Part shown: piece by piece, positions 35,605 to 44,528 of the stretch
Layout: the number at the start of each line of letters is the position of its first letter
Position numbering within the stretch: the first letter of the stretch is position 1
From: JACVRW01 sp963837445
Lineage (GTDB): Bacteria; Actinomycetota; Thermoleophilia; Solirubrobacterales; Thermoleophilaceae
DNA: 64,000 nt
Direction of reading: 5' to 3'
Assembly (NCBI GenBank): GCA_963837445.1
Contig: CAWINK010000016.1
Span: forward strand, 186,001-250,000
Program-made: the position numbers and the translations under genes
The notes under the pieces: model-generated
What the model was told of the DNA's origin: nothing
Database searches by the model: none
The model's input: only the letters and a program-made list of their open reading frames with translations

Positions 35605-36211
35605 GCAGCATGGTCCAGGGGAAGGGCGAGCGGGCCTCCTCGACCGTGCCGTAGCGCGAGAGCAGCGATACGAACCCGCGCTTGGACCAGTGGTTCACGT
35701 GGCCCGGCGTGTTGCCGAGGTCGCGCCAGTAGGCGCCGCGCGCCATGTTGAGCCCGCGCCAGAGCGGCTCGCGCGGCACGGACACGAGCAGGTTGCCGCG
35801 CGCCACGCGCGCCATCTCCGCGAGCGTCGCCTCCGGCTCGGGCACGTGCTCGAGCACCTCGATCGCGCTGGCGAGGTCGAACTCGTCGTCCGAGAAGGAA
35901 AGCCGCGTGGCCTCCTCGGCGCGGAACTCCAGATTGGGGCGCTCGCGCTTCTCCCACTCCGCACGCAGCTTCGGATCCTCGAGGTCGATCCCCACGATCC
36001 GTCCCGAGCCGAGCCGATCGGCCCACTCGAGCGTGAGCACGCCCTCGCCGCAGCCCACGTCGAGCACGGACGCCGGCGCTGCCTTCGCCCACAGGTCGTC
36101 GAGGGTCGCGTGGAAGCCGCCCATCAGGCGCTTCACCACCGGGTTCGACGAGCCGTACTTGTCGAAGGTGTTTCCGGTGGGGACCTCGGCCGCCGTCACG
36201 CCGCCGCTCAC
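35591..36211 (-). CDS. Class I SAM-dependent methyltransferase in glycan cluster
   Basis: A 206-residue protein with SVLDVGCGEGVLTLEWADRL near residue 48, IVGIDLEDPKLRAEWEKRE, and FDLASAIEVLEHVPEPEATLAEMARVARGNLLVSVPREPLWR, the UbiG/Coq5-like motif series. HVNHWSKRGFVSLLSRYG is a pattern seen in methyltransferases of polysaccharide clusters. The GTG start overlaps the upstream GT2 stop. It may methylate a sugar or lipid carrier intermediate; the substrate is unknown. Confidence 0.83.
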   Translation of the reverse strand: MSGGVTAAEVPTGNTFDKYGSSNPVVKRLMGGFHATLDDLWAKAAPASVLDVGCGEGVLTLEWADRLGSGRIVGIDLEDPKLRAEWEKRERPNLEFRAEEATRLSFSDDEFDLASAIEVLEHVPEPEATLAEMARVARGNLLVSVPREPLWRGLNMARGAYWRDLGNTPGHVNHWSKRGFVSLLSRYGTVEEARSPFPWTMLLVRV

Positions 36212-37269
36212 AGCTTCAGGGCCTCCCGGTCCTCGGTCTTACCGGTGGCGCGTCCAGCGTGCGCACCGGTGGTGGCGGCCTGCCCGGTGTCGGTGGCGCC
36301 CGGCTCGTAGTGCGACGGCGCCACGCCGAGGTGGAGCTCCACACGGCGGACCCGTTCGAGTACGCGCTGCTGGAGCACGCGGGTGCCGGCGAGGATGTCG
36401 CCGATCACGCCCAGGGCGGCGAGCTGCACGGCCACTATGAACAGCGTCGCTCCCAAGATGAGCGACTGGATGTGCTGGCCGGGGTCGTCAGAGAAGAAGT
36501 AGAAGTAGAGGAAGCGCGCCCAGATCACGGCCCCGACCAGCGCCACGACGGCGGCCGCCGCGAGGAACACCCGCAGCGGCTCGTACATCGCGTAGATGCG
36601 GAAGATCGAGACGCTGTTGCGCCGCACGTAGGCCGCGGTCGAGGGGAACAGGCGCGACTCGCGCGTCTTCTCGTTCGTCCGGATCGGCACGTGGTCGACC
36701 GCCACGAGCATCTTGCCCGCCTGGATGATCGACTCGAGCGTGTAGGTGAACTTGGACACCACCTGCATCTGTAGCGCGGCCTCGCGGTTGTAGGCCCGGA
36801 AGCCGGAGGTGGTGTCGGGCACGTTGGTGCCGGAGGCCCGCCGCACGACGGCGCTGCCGAGCCGCTGGAGACGCTTCTTCAGCGGCGAGAAGTGCTCGAT
36901 CTGGTCGGTCTCGCGGTCGCCGATCACCATGTCGGCCTCGCCCGCGAGGATCGGCCCGACGAGCTTGGGGATGTCGCCGCCGAAGTACTGGTTGTCGGCG
37001 TCCGTGTTGACGATGATGTCGGCGCCGAGCTTCAGCGAGGCGTCGAGGCCGGCCTGGAACGCCGCGGCCAGTCCCCTGTTGTTCGTGAGCCGCACCACGT
37101 GGTGCACCCCGTGCTCGCGCGCCACCTCCACGGTCCGGTCGGTGGAGCCGTCGTCGATCACGAGCCACTCGACCCGCTCGATGCCCTCAATCTCGCGCGG
37201 GAGGTCAGCGAGCGTGGAGGGAAGCGTTAGCTCCTCGTTGAAACAGGGGATCTGGATGATCAACTTCAT
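36208..37269 (-). CDS. Family 2 glycosyltransferase with C-terminal membrane anchor (DPMS/GtrB-like)
   Basis: A 353-residue protein from ATG 37269. The GT-A domain has IIQIPCFNEELTLPSTLADL, VIDDGSTDRTVEVAREHG, NRGLAAAFQAGLDASLKLGADIIVNTDADNQYFGGDI (DxD) and DTTSGFRAYNREAALQ. Two or three C-terminal helices follow (VFLAAAAVVALVGAVIWARFLYFYFF, LILGATLFIVAVQLAALGVIGDILAG). This is the layout of undecaprenyl- or dolichyl-phosphate sugar transferases. It heads the minus-strand GT2-methyltransferase-flippase operon. Confidence 0.9.
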   Translation of the reverse strand: MKLIIQIPCFNEELTLPSTLADLPREIEGIERVEWLVIDDGSTDRTVEVAREHGVHHVVRLTNNRGLAAAFQAGLDASLKLGADIIVNTDADNQYFGGDIPKLVGPILAGEADMVIGDRETDQIEHFSPLKKRLQRLGSAVVRRASGTNVPDTTSGFRAYNREAALQMQVVSKFTYTLESIIQAGKMLVAVDHVPIRTNEKTRESRLFPSTAAYVRRNSVSIFRIYAMYEPLRVFLAAAAVVALVGAVIWARFLYFYFFSDDPGQHIQSLILGATLFIVAVQLAALGVIGDILAGTRVLQQRVLERVRRVELHLGVAPSHYEPGATDTGQAATTGAHAGRATGKTEDREALKL

Positions 37270-37295
37270 GCGCGGGTCCGTAGCGTAGTTGGAGA

Positions 37296-37316
37296 GTGAA
37301 TTAACACCTGATTCAC
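37296..37316. promoter_or_regulatory. Spaced inverted repeat in an AT-rich divergent promoter region
   Basis: GTGAAT (37296-37301) and ATTCAC (37311-37316) flank 9 bp in the 114-bp gap between the divergent GT2 gene and the YLDPGSGS gene. This is the most AT-rich stretch nearby. TAGCCT at 37332-37337 is a plausible plus-strand -10, and TACGCT (minus, 37287-37282) could serve GT2. An operator role is inferred only from position. Confidence 0.35.
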
Positions 37317-37383
37317 AAGCCTTTCCTCTGCTAGCCTGCGCAACCTTCGCAATCCCCCGAGACGTTCGGAGCACCGACCCCAA

Positions 37384-37575
37384 ATGACCACCGTTCTCGC
37401 GTATCTGGATCCCGGCAGCGGGAGCATGATCCTGCAGATCATCGCGGGTGGCCTGGCTGCGGTCGCAGTTACCGCCAAGCTGTACTGGCATCGCATCCTG
37501 AAGTTCCTCCGCATCCGCAAGGATGAGCCGGAAGCGCCCGAGCCGGACACCGCGCGCAGCACCGACGCGGCCTAG
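37384..37575 (+). CDS. Small single-span membrane protein with YLDPGSGS motif
   Basis: A 63-residue protein: MTTVLAYLDPGSGSMILQII, one hydrophobic helix to about residue 31 (AGGLAAVAVTAKLYW), then a basic patch (HRILKFLRIRK) and an acidic tail. Proteins with a Y[IL]DPG[ST]GS N-terminus are widespread, uncharacterised and often sit beside methyltransferases and alkaline-phosphatase-superfamily membrane enzymes, as here. The gene precedes such a pair by 46 bp, a gap holding a GGGCGG/CCGCCC hairpin (37590-37610). Confidence 0.8.
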   Translation: MTTVLAYLDPGSGSMILQIIAGGLAAVAVTAKLYWHRILKFLRIRKDEPEAPEPDTARSTDAA

Positions 37576-37621
37576 CTAGTTTTCCGGCAGGGCGGACGCG
37601 GGAGCCGCCCGGCTTCCCTTC

Positions 37622-39073
37622 ATGTCCACGCCTGAAACGCCCACCACTTCAGCGCGCGCCGGCCTCGAGCCCGGCTCCTTTCGTGACCCCGAGAGCCGGG
37701 TGTTCTACTCGGGCGATGACGTGTACAGGGCGCTCTCGGCGGACGGCCTGAGCGACTTCGAGGCGCTCGAGGCCACGGGCCTGCTCGACGATACCCAAGT
37801 CGGGACTGACGCCCCTCGGGGCACAGGCGCGCGCATCGTGCGCACCGAGCGTGCAACCGAAGTTGCAGCGCTGCGCGACCTGCTCGTGCACGAACCGGCC
37901 GGGGTGCTCCGTCACGAGCGCATCCCATTCGTCTCCCATCCGTACGAGTGGACGTTCTCGATGCTGAAGGACGCGGCGCTGCTGCAGCTCGACCTGCTGC
38001 TGGCCGCCCTCGAGCACGACATGGTCCTGAAGGACTCGACGCCCTACAACGTGCAGTTCAAGGGCGCGCTCCCCACGTTCGTGGACGTGGGCTCATTCGA
38101 GCGCATACGCGAGGGCGAGCCGTGGGTGGGCTACCGGCAGTTCTGCATGCTCTACCTGTATCCGCTGCTGCTCCAGTCGGCGAAGCGGGTGCCCTTCCAG
38201 CCCTGGCTGCGCGGCTCGATCGACGGCATCCGGCCGAGCGAGATGCGCCCGCTGATGAACTTCCGGGACCGCTTCCGGAAGGGCGTCTTCACCAACGTGA
38301 TCCTGCACGCGAAGCTCGAGGAGCGTTACTCCGACAAGCCGCAGCAGGTGAAGGACGAGGTGAAGCGCGTCTTCAAGAAGGAGCTGTTCGTGGCGAACGT
38401 GCGCAAGATGCGCAAGCTCGTGCAGCGGCTCGAGTGGGACCCGCCCAAGGGCGTCTGGACCGCCTACGGGGAGCGCAACAGCTACACCGACGACGACGCG
38501 CGGCGCAAGGACGATTTCGTCCGCGAGGTGGCCACGAGCCGCGACTGGAACCTCGTCTGGGACATCGGCTGCAACAACGGCCGCTACTCGCGGATCGCCG
38601 CCGAGGGCGCGCGCACGGTCCTGGCCGTGGACGCCGACCAGGGTCCGGTCGAGCTGCTCTACCGCGACCTGCGCGACGAGCGAAACGAGCAGATCCTCAC
38701 GCTCACGATGAACCTCGCCGATCCGTCGCCGGGCCTCGGCTGGCGTGGCGTCGAGCGCAGGTCCCTGCCCGATCGCGGGAAGCCGGATCTCGTGCTCGCG
38801 CTCGCGCTCGTGCATCACGTGGCCATCAGCGCCAACGTGCCCATCAAGGAGTTCATCGACTGGCTCGCCTCGCTCGAGGCGGCTCTCGTGATCGAGTTCC
38901 CCACGCGCGAGGACCCGATGGTCAAGAAGCTGCTCGCGCCGAAGCGCGACGGCCTGCACCCGGACTACGAGCTTGGCTTCTTCGAGCGCACGCTGAACGA
39001 GGCCTTTGAGGTCGAGCGCAGCGAGCGCCTGGAGTCCGGTACGCGGGTGCTCTACTACGCCCGCCCGAAGTGA
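37622..39073 (+). CDS. Class I methyltransferase with N-terminal kinase-like region
   Basis: A 483-residue protein. The C-terminal half is a Rossmann methyltransferase: LVWDIGCNNGRYSRIAAEGA near residue 312, VLAVDADQGPVELLYRDL, and DLVLALALVHHVAISANVPI with KEFIDWLASL. The N-terminal half contains MVLKDSTPYNVQFKGALPTFVDVGSFE. That recalls a kinase catalytic loop (DxxxxN) followed by a metal-binding D, as seen in related NoeA-like proteins. Whether this part is active cannot be judged. Its stop overlaps the GTG of the membrane phosphatase/sulfatase gene, so the two are coupled. Probable role: modification of surface glycan. Confidence 0.78.
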   Translation: MSTPETPTTSARAGLEPGSFRDPESRVFYSGDDVYRALSADGLSDFEALEATGLLDDTQVGTDAPRGTGARIVRTERATEVAALRDLLVHEPAGVLRHERIPFVSHPYEWTFSMLKDAALLQLDLLLAALEHDMVLKDSTPYNVQFKGALPTFVDVGSFERIREGEPWVGYRQFCMLYLYPLLLQSAKRVPFQPWLRGSIDGIRPSEMRPLMNFRDRFRKGVFTNVILHAKLEERYSDKPQQVKDEVKRVFKKELFVANVRKMRKLVQRLEWDPPKGVWTAYGERNSYTDDDARRKDDFVREVATSRDWNLVWDIGCNNGRYSRIAAEGARTVLAVDADQGPVELLYRDLRDERNEQILTLTMNLADPSPGLGWRGVERRSLPDRGKPDLVLALALVHHVAISANVPIKEFIDWLASLEAALVIEFPTREDPMVKKLLAPKRDGLHPDYELGFFERTLNEAFEVERSERLESGTRVLYYARPK

Positions 39074-41127
39074 GCCGCGACTCAGCGAAGGAGGCCGGCT
39101 GGGCGTATCTCAACCTTGCCGTCCTCTGGACCTTCGCGGTCGCCCAGCCGCTCTTCGACCTCCTGAAGGACAACCCGGAGTTCTTCGCCGCGCGCGGCTC
39201 GACCGGCTTCGACATCGTCAGCTTCTCCGTGCTGCTGGTGGTGCTCCCGCCGGCGGTGCTCCTGGGGATCGAGCTGCTGCTCGGGCTGATCCGCCCCGAG
39301 GTCCGCAAGGGTGCGCACATCGTCTTCCTGGGCGCGCTCGTGGCCCTGATCGCCGCACAGGCCCTGAAGAAGTCGATCGACTCCTCCGACACGGTGCTGA
39401 TCGTGGTGTCGGTGCTGGTGGGCGCGGCGATCGCGGCGCTCTGGGCGCGCGCCGAGCCCGTCCGCTCGTTCCTGAACGTGCTCTCGCCGGCACCGCTCGT
39501 CTTTTTGCTGCTGTTCCTGCTGAGCGGGCAGATCTCGGAGCTCGCGTTTCCGGACGAGGCCAAGGCGCGCTCGATCGGGGGCGTGTCGCGCGCGCCGATC
39601 GTGATGGTGCTGCTCGACGAGCTGCCCTCGAACACGCTCGTCGACGCGAACGACGAGCTCGACACCGAGCGCTACCCGGGTTTCGCGGAGCTCGCGAAGG
39701 ACGCCACCTGGTTCAAGAACGCCTACACCGTGTACGACTCGACCGAGCGCGCACAGCCGGCGATCATGGACGGCAACCTGCCCGAGAAGGACAAGCAGCC
39801 GATCTCCTCGGACCACCCGAACAGCATCTTCAGCCTGTTCGCGAAGAGCCACCGGATGAACGTGAGCGAGGAGGCCACCTCGGTCTGCTCGCGCGACCTC
39901 TGCGAGGACACCCACCCCGAGGAGTCGTACGGCAGCCGGCTCTCGTCGATGTCGGAGGACCTCGGGCTCGTCTGGCTGCACGTGGTCTCGCCCCCGGACA
40001 TCGAGAACGACCTGGCGAGCGTGTCCGAGAACTGGGGCAACTTCGGCGGGGGCGGCGACGAGGTGGAGGAGAGCCCGTCCGCCGCGGAGGTGAACACGCG
40101 CTCGAACCTCAACGGCGGGCGCGCCGTGCGGTTCCAGGAGTGGATCGACGACATCGTGCCCGGACGCCGCCCCGCGCTGAACTTCAAGCACACGCTGATG
40201 CCGCACGTTCCGTGGCAGTACCTGCCCTCGGGGAAGCGCTACCGCAAGGCGCCGAACGACGCGATCCCCGGCCTGTCGAACCAGTCCTTCGAGGACGCGG
40301 GCCAGCTGAACGTCCTGCTTCAGCGCCATTTCCTGCAGACAGAGTTCGCCGACCTCGAGCTCCAGCACCTGTGGAAGCACCTGAAGGACGACGGGCTGTG
40401 GGACGACGCGCTGATCGTCGTGGCCGCCGACCACGGCGTGGCGTTCCCGCACGCGCGCGAGCGCCGGCGGATGAGCCGTGAGACCGCAGACGAGATCGCG
40501 CCGGTGCCCCTGTTCATCAAGGCCCCCGGGCAGACGAACGGGAAGACGGACGACGCTTGGGTCGAGACGATCGACATCCTGCCGACGATCTTCGACATCC
40601 TGAACCTCGACCCGCGCGTGAAGATGGACGGCGCCTCAGCGTTCAGCGACGAGGTGCAGAACCGCGACGAGCTGCGCATCCTGATCCGCAACAGCTTCGA
40701 GGTGCTGCGCATCCCGGCGGACACGTTCACGCGCGAGCGCCGCGCGATCATCGACCGTAACCAGCGCCTGTTCGGCTCAGGCGCCGACGGGCCGGGTCGC
40801 GTGTACGAGATCGGACCGAACCCGGAGCTGATCGGCCAGCCGGCCTCGGCCGCGGGCGAGGAGCTCGACGTGGACCTCTCCTACCAGCCCGACTACGGGG
40901 ACGTGGGCGCCGACCCGCTCTACGTACCGGTGCACGTGGTGGGGCGGGTGAACGGTCCCGATCGCCAGCCGCGCGACATCGCCGTGGCCGTGAACGGGAC
41001 GATCCGCGCGGTCGGCAACACCTTCAAGCTCGCGGTGGGGGACGAGGGTGAGCTGGTGTCGGTGATGGTGCCGGAGTCGGCCTTCCAAGAGGGCCGCAAC
41101 CGGGTGCAGGTCTTCGCGGCGCCCTAG
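39070..41127 (+). CDS. Membrane-anchored alkaline phosphatase superfamily (sulfatase-like) protein
   Basis: A 685-residue protein from GTG 39070. Five or so N-terminal helices (residues 10-160; for example VLLVVLPPAVLLGIELLLGL and LVFLLLFLLSGQISELAF) precede a large extracytoplasmic domain. That domain has IVMVLLDELPSNTL (metal Asp), YDSTERAQPAIMDG (Thr in the nucleophile position), FKHTLMPHVPWQYLPSG and VVAADHGVAF (metal Asp-His). The layout resembles phosphoglycerol or phosphoethanolamine transferases more than true sulfatases because no Cys is available for formylglycine. The C-terminal 90 residues form a beta-rich extension. It ends 4 bp into the convergent lipoprotein gene. Confidence 0.82.
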   Translation: MSRDSAKEAGWAYLNLAVLWTFAVAQPLFDLLKDNPEFFAARGSTGFDIVSFSVLLVVLPPAVLLGIELLLGLIRPEVRKGAHIVFLGALVALIAAQALKKSIDSSDTVLIVVSVLVGAAIAALWARAEPVRSFLNVLSPAPLVFLLLFLLSGQISELAFPDEAKARSIGGVSRAPIVMVLLDELPSNTLVDANDELDTERYPGFAELAKDATWFKNAYTVYDSTERAQPAIMDGNLPEKDKQPISSDHPNSIFSLFAKSHRMNVSEEATSVCSRDLCEDTHPEESYGSRLSSMSEDLGLVWLHVVSPPDIENDLASVSENWGNFGGGGDEVEESPSAAEVNTRSNLNGGRAVRFQEWIDDIVPGRRPALNFKHTLMPHVPWQYLPSGKRYRKAPNDAIPGLSNQSFEDAGQLNVLLQRHFLQTEFADLELQHLWKHLKDDGLWDDALIVVAADHGVAFPHARERRRMSRETADEIAPVPLFIKAPGQTNGKTDDAWVETIDILPTIFDILNLDPRVKMDGASAFSDEVQNRDELRILIRNSFEVLRIPADTFTRERRAIIDRNQRLFGSGADGPGRVYEIGPNPELIGQPASAAGEELDVDLSYQPDYGDVGADPLYVPVHVVGRVNGPDRQPRDIAVAVNGTIRAVGNTFKLAVGDEGELVSVMVPESAFQEGRNRVQVFAAP

Positions 41128-41483
41128 AGGTCCGCGAGGCAGCCCTCGACGTCCTTCAGGAGCTCCTCGGTCCTCGGGTCCACCTCGGGATCGACGAAGA
41201 GCAGGGCGCTGCCGATCTGCTCCGCGCCCTCACCCGCGCCGCGGAACTGGGCGGCCTCCGCCTCGGCTGCGGTGAGGTAGAACTTCACGCGCGGCCCGGC
41301 GTCGAGCACGACCTCCTCGTCGTCCTCGCCCTCCACGTGCGCCGCGACCCCCTGCGCCTCCAGGCACGCGACCGTGCTGCCGGGCTTGTCCGACTCGTCG
41401 ACCGCGGGTGCGGCGTCGTCGGAGCCGCAGCCTGCGAGGGCCACGGCGAGCACGAGGAGCGGGAGGACCAGCGGGCGCTTCAC
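41124..41483 (-). CDS. Small secreted lipoprotein
   Basis: A 119-residue protein with a lipoprotein signal: MKRPLVLPLLVLAVALAGCGSDD, lipobox LAGC with Cys at residue 19. The mature part is acidic, has two further Cys (TVACLEAQG and VEGCLADL) that could form a disulfide, and includes KFYLTAAEAEAAQF. No family is recognised. GTG 41483 is the start, with TAGCCT 10 nt upstream. Confidence 0.78.
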   Translation of the reverse strand: MKRPLVLPLLVLAVALAGCGSDDAAPAVDESDKPGSTVACLEAQGVAAHVEGEDDEEVVLDAGPRVKFYLTAAEAEAAQFRGAGEGAEQIGSALLFVDPEVDPRTEELLKDVEGCLADL

Positions 41484-41493
41484 GAGGCGGCGC

Positions 41494-41499
41494 AGGCTA
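41494..41499 (-). promoter_or_regulatory. Candidate -10 element (TAGCCT, minus strand) for the lipoprotein gene
   Basis: TAGCCT lies 10 nt before GTG 41483 and overlaps the stop of the upstream GH2 gene. It is weaker evidence than the 6-9 nt cases. Confidence 0.3.
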
Positions 41500-43467
41500 G
41501 CGGAGCGGCTTTGCGCGGCGGAACGCTCTCGCGACGGCGAGGAACGCCGGCTTGCGGTGGTTGTTCTCCTCGAGCAGGCTCTTGTTGTGCCAGGGCGGAG
41601 TGGCGTAGAGGTCCGGCGCGCCGCCCTGCCAGGTCTGGTGCACGCGGAAGTCGCGCAGCGCCCAGTAGATCGAGCCGTTCACGAATGGCTTCGACGCGTG
41701 GATCGCCAGATGCTCCGTCGCAAACTTGCGCTGGAACTCGTAGGTGCCCTTCTGCTCGACGGGCCCGGAGCGCGTGGCCTCCGCGCCGAACTCCGTGATC
41801 ATGAGCGGCAGGTCCGGGTTCTCGGCGTGCAGCGCGTCGAGGTAGCCGCTGAAGTCCGCGGTTGTGGTGGACGGCTGGTCGGGCAGGTTCTCCGCCACCG
41901 AGCGGTACCAGCCGAAGTACTCGTTCACCCCGAGCACGTCGAGGTACTGGTGAGCGTCCGTGGTCAGCGGCTCACCCACACGCGACTGGCGGTCGAGGCC
42001 GACCAGTCGCGTGTCGTCGAGCTCGCGCACGGCGGCTGCCGCGTCGCGGATGTAGCGCACGAGGGCCGGCCCGTAGGCGCCGAGGTTCGGTCCCGCCTCG
42101 GATGGCTCGTTGGCGAGCGCCCACGTGAGGATCGAGGGGTGGTTGCTGTTGTTCCGCACCGTGAGCTCCGCCGCGCGCAGCGCGAGCTTGCGGACGCCGG
42201 ACTTCACCCAGTTCGAGGTGGGTACCTGGTAGACCGGCACGTCGACCCAGTACATGATCCCCGCGCGGTCGAGCGCCTCGATGAAGGCGGGGTGGAGCGG
42301 ATAGTGCGAGCGCGTGATCGTGGCGCCGAGGTTCTTCAGCCGGTTGATGAGCTGCGTGCGGGTGCGCTGCGAGAGCGCGCCGCCCTCCTGGGCATCGTCC
42401 TCGTGGACGCTCGCGCCCCTGAGGTTGAGCCGCTTGCCGTTGAGCTCGATGATCCCGCCCGGCAGCGTCTCGATCTTGCGCACGCCGAACGAGAACCGGT
42501 AGGTGCCGCGCCGCTCGCGCTGGGTCACGGCGGTCACGGACGCGTTGTAGAGCTCCGGCGAGCGCGGCGCCCAGAGCCGCGGGTTCTTGATGATGAACGT
42601 CTCTGAGAGCTCGCGCCGGCTGAGCGCGGGGACCGTCTCGGGCTCGATCTTGAAGCGCTCGCCGGAGATGCTGATGATGAGCGACACGTCGCGGTCCTTC
42701 TTCGTGAAGTTGCGCAGCGTCGTTCGCAGCTCCACCCTCGCCCGACCGCCCACGCGCTTGAGCCGTGGCAGCGCGGTCACGTGCTCCACGTCGACCGTGT
42801 CCACGCGCCTCACGTACACCTCGCGCAACAGCCCGCCGAAGTTCCACCAGCCACCCGTGCCGAAGCCGTTGAAGGCGGCCGGCCGCCAGTGCGTGAGGTC
42901 GGTGTTGCTTCGCAGTGAGGAGACCTCGGCCACGAGCGTGTTGCGTCCCTTGCGCAGGTTCTTCAGCAGCACCTCGAACGGGAAGTAGCCGGTGACGAGG
43001 GCGAGCTCCTGCCCGTTCAGCCAGACCTTCGTCCGGTAGTTCCCGCCCTCGAAGCGCACCTTCCAGAAGTGCAGCGCCTTCTTCGGGGAGCGCGGCAGCG
43101 TGAACTCCTTGCGGTACCAGCCGATGGAGGGACGGTTCTCGGTCGTGTCCGTGGCGTTCCAGTTGTGGGGGACCGTGATCATGTTCCAGCCAGTGAGGTC
43201 GTCCTGGTCGAACCAGCGCTCGTCCTCGCCCACGAGGGCGTGGTCCTGGCGGAAGTACCACGTGCCGCCGAGCAGCTGGCGGTCGGTCTGCCCCTCGCGG
43301 ATGAGCGGCTTGCCTCCCGGTGCCTCAACGAGCAGCTCCGGCGCCACCGGCGGCGGAGTCTGGGTCCCGCCTGGGGGCGCCTCGCCGCCGCCCTGCGCGA
43401 ACGCGGGGAGTGGGGAGGCTGCCATGACGGCCAGGCAGGCGAGAATGGTGAGCTTAGGGGCGGCCAC
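41497..43467 (-). CDS. Secreted glycoside hydrolase family 2 (beta-glucuronidase/galactosidase-like)
   Basis: A 656-residue enzyme if started at GTG 43467, which gives a clean signal peptide (MAAPKLTILACLAVMAASPL, cut after AFA). A TTG start at 43527 would add 20 residues. It has the GH2 sugar-binding domain (IGWYRKEFTLPR, VWLNGQELALVTGYFPFEV), the immunoglobulin-like domain and the TIM barrel: LNLRGASVHEDD, ALANEPSEAG with the acid/base Glu, and LMITEFGAEA with the nucleophile Glu. Both catalytic Glu are present. Substrate is unknown. Its place beside polysaccharide genes suggests trimming or degradation of a surface glycan. Confidence 0.88.
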   Translation of the reverse strand: MAAPKLTILACLAVMAASPLPAFAQGGGEAPPGGTQTPPPVAPELLVEAPGGKPLIREGQTDRQLLGGTWYFRQDHALVGEDERWFDQDDLTGWNMITVPHNWNATDTTENRPSIGWYRKEFTLPRSPKKALHFWKVRFEGGNYRTKVWLNGQELALVTGYFPFEVLLKNLRKGRNTLVAEVSSLRSNTDLTHWRPAAFNGFGTGGWWNFGGLLREVYVRRVDTVDVEHVTALPRLKRVGGRARVELRTTLRNFTKKDRDVSLIISISGERFKIEPETVPALSRRELSETFIIKNPRLWAPRSPELYNASVTAVTQRERRGTYRFSFGVRKIETLPGGIIELNGKRLNLRGASVHEDDAQEGGALSQRTRTQLINRLKNLGATITRSHYPLHPAFIEALDRAGIMYWVDVPVYQVPTSNWVKSGVRKLALRAAELTVRNNSNHPSILTWALANEPSEAGPNLGAYGPALVRYIRDAAAAVRELDDTRLVGLDRQSRVGEPLTTDAHQYLDVLGVNEYFGWYRSVAENLPDQPSTTTADFSGYLDALHAENPDLPLMITEFGAEATRSGPVEQKGTYEFQRKFATEHLAIHASKPFVNGSIYWALRDFRVHQTWQGGAPDLYATPPWHNKSLLEENNHRKPAFLAVARAFRRAKPLR

Positions 43468-43559
43468 GAGAGGGGAAGCGTCGGAGAGTAGCGGCGCTTC
43501 AAGACACCCGTCTGGGGGTAAGTGCAACTGCTACGGTCAGCCGCGCCGCCTCTCTCGCC

Positions 43560-44522
43560 ATGAACCGTCGTTTCGCGATCATTCAAGCGCTGGTATCGCT
43601 CGTCGCGTTGGCGGCGGTCGTCTGGTGGGCGAGTCGACAGGACTCGCCCCATATCCCCACCGACGGGGCCGCGATTGCGTGGCTCTGTGCGGCAGTCGGG
43701 CTGTACGCCCTCGCCACGCTCGTGCGCGCCGAGCGCTGGCACAAGATCCTCGAGCTGGCCAAGGTCCACGCCCGGCGCATCGATTGCTACGCCCTCACCA
43801 CGGTCGGATACATGGGCAACAACGTGCTGCCGGCGCGCGCGGGTGAGGCGCTGCGCGTCGTGCTGCTCGCCCAGCGCTCGGACGGCAGCAAGCGCACCCT
43901 GCTCGGGTCCGTGGTCGCGGAGCGCATGCTCGACCTGATCGCGCTCATCACCATTTTCGTCGTCACCGTCTACGGCGTGCTGAGCACCTCCAAGGTGCTG
44001 CCCACGGACCATCCGCTGGTAGTCACCGGCGTAGGCGTGGGGCTCCTGGTGACCGCGGCAATCGCGGTCTGGGTCCTGCGTGCTCACCACGTCTTCGAGC
44101 GCGTGCGCGACTGGCTGCGCCCGCTGGCCGACGCACCGCGAGCGCTGCTCAACCGCTGGGGCCTGATCCTGCTCGCGGGCACGTTCGTGCTGTGGTCGCT
44201 CGAGGCAACCGTGTACCTGGCCGTGGCCCACGCCATCGACCTGGACTTCTCGGTGAGCGGCGCGCTCTACCTCGTGGCGCTCACGAACTTCGTGGCCGCG
44301 CTGCCCGCTGCGCCCGGCTCGATCGGGACGTTCGACGCCGCGGTGGCGTTCGGCGCCAAGGCTCTCGGTGCCAGTGGCTCAGCCGCGTTGTCGTACGTGA
44401 TCCTGCTGCGCTTCGTCCTGTACGTGCCGATCACGGTGTTCGGGCTCGTCGTGCTGGTCACTCGCTACGGCGGCTGGTCGCGGCTGCGGTCGGCGGCGCG
44501 GCTCGAGGCCTCGCGCGCGTAA
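43560..44522 (+). CDS. YbhN/AglD-type integral membrane protein (LPG synthase membrane-domain family)
   Basis: A 320-residue protein with about eight transmembrane helices. Family signatures are LVRAERWHKILE, TVGYMGNNVLPARAGEALRVVLLAQ, SVVAERMLDLIALI and the late NFVAALPAAPGSIGTFDAAVAFGAKALG. It is the stand-alone membrane domain related to that of lysylphosphatidylglycerol synthase. Homologues are proposed to flip lipids or assist polyprenyl-phosphate glycosyltransferases. It heads a plus-strand run with two glycosyltransferase-like proteins and a UGM-like flavoprotein. Confidence 0.87.
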   Translation: MNRRFAIIQALVSLVALAAVVWWASRQDSPHIPTDGAAIAWLCAAVGLYALATLVRAERWHKILELAKVHARRIDCYALTTVGYMGNNVLPARAGEALRVVLLAQRSDGSKRTLLGSVVAERMLDLIALITIFVVTVYGVLSTSKVLPTDHPLVVTGVGVGLLVTAAIAVWVLRAHHVFERVRDWLRPLADAPRALLNRWGLILLAGTFVLWSLEATVYLAVAHAIDLDFSVSGALYLVALTNFVAALPAAPGSIGTFDAAVAFGAKALGASGSAALSYVILLRFVLYVPITVFGLVVLVTRYGGWSRLRSAARLEASRA

Positions 44523-44528
44523 GCGGCG

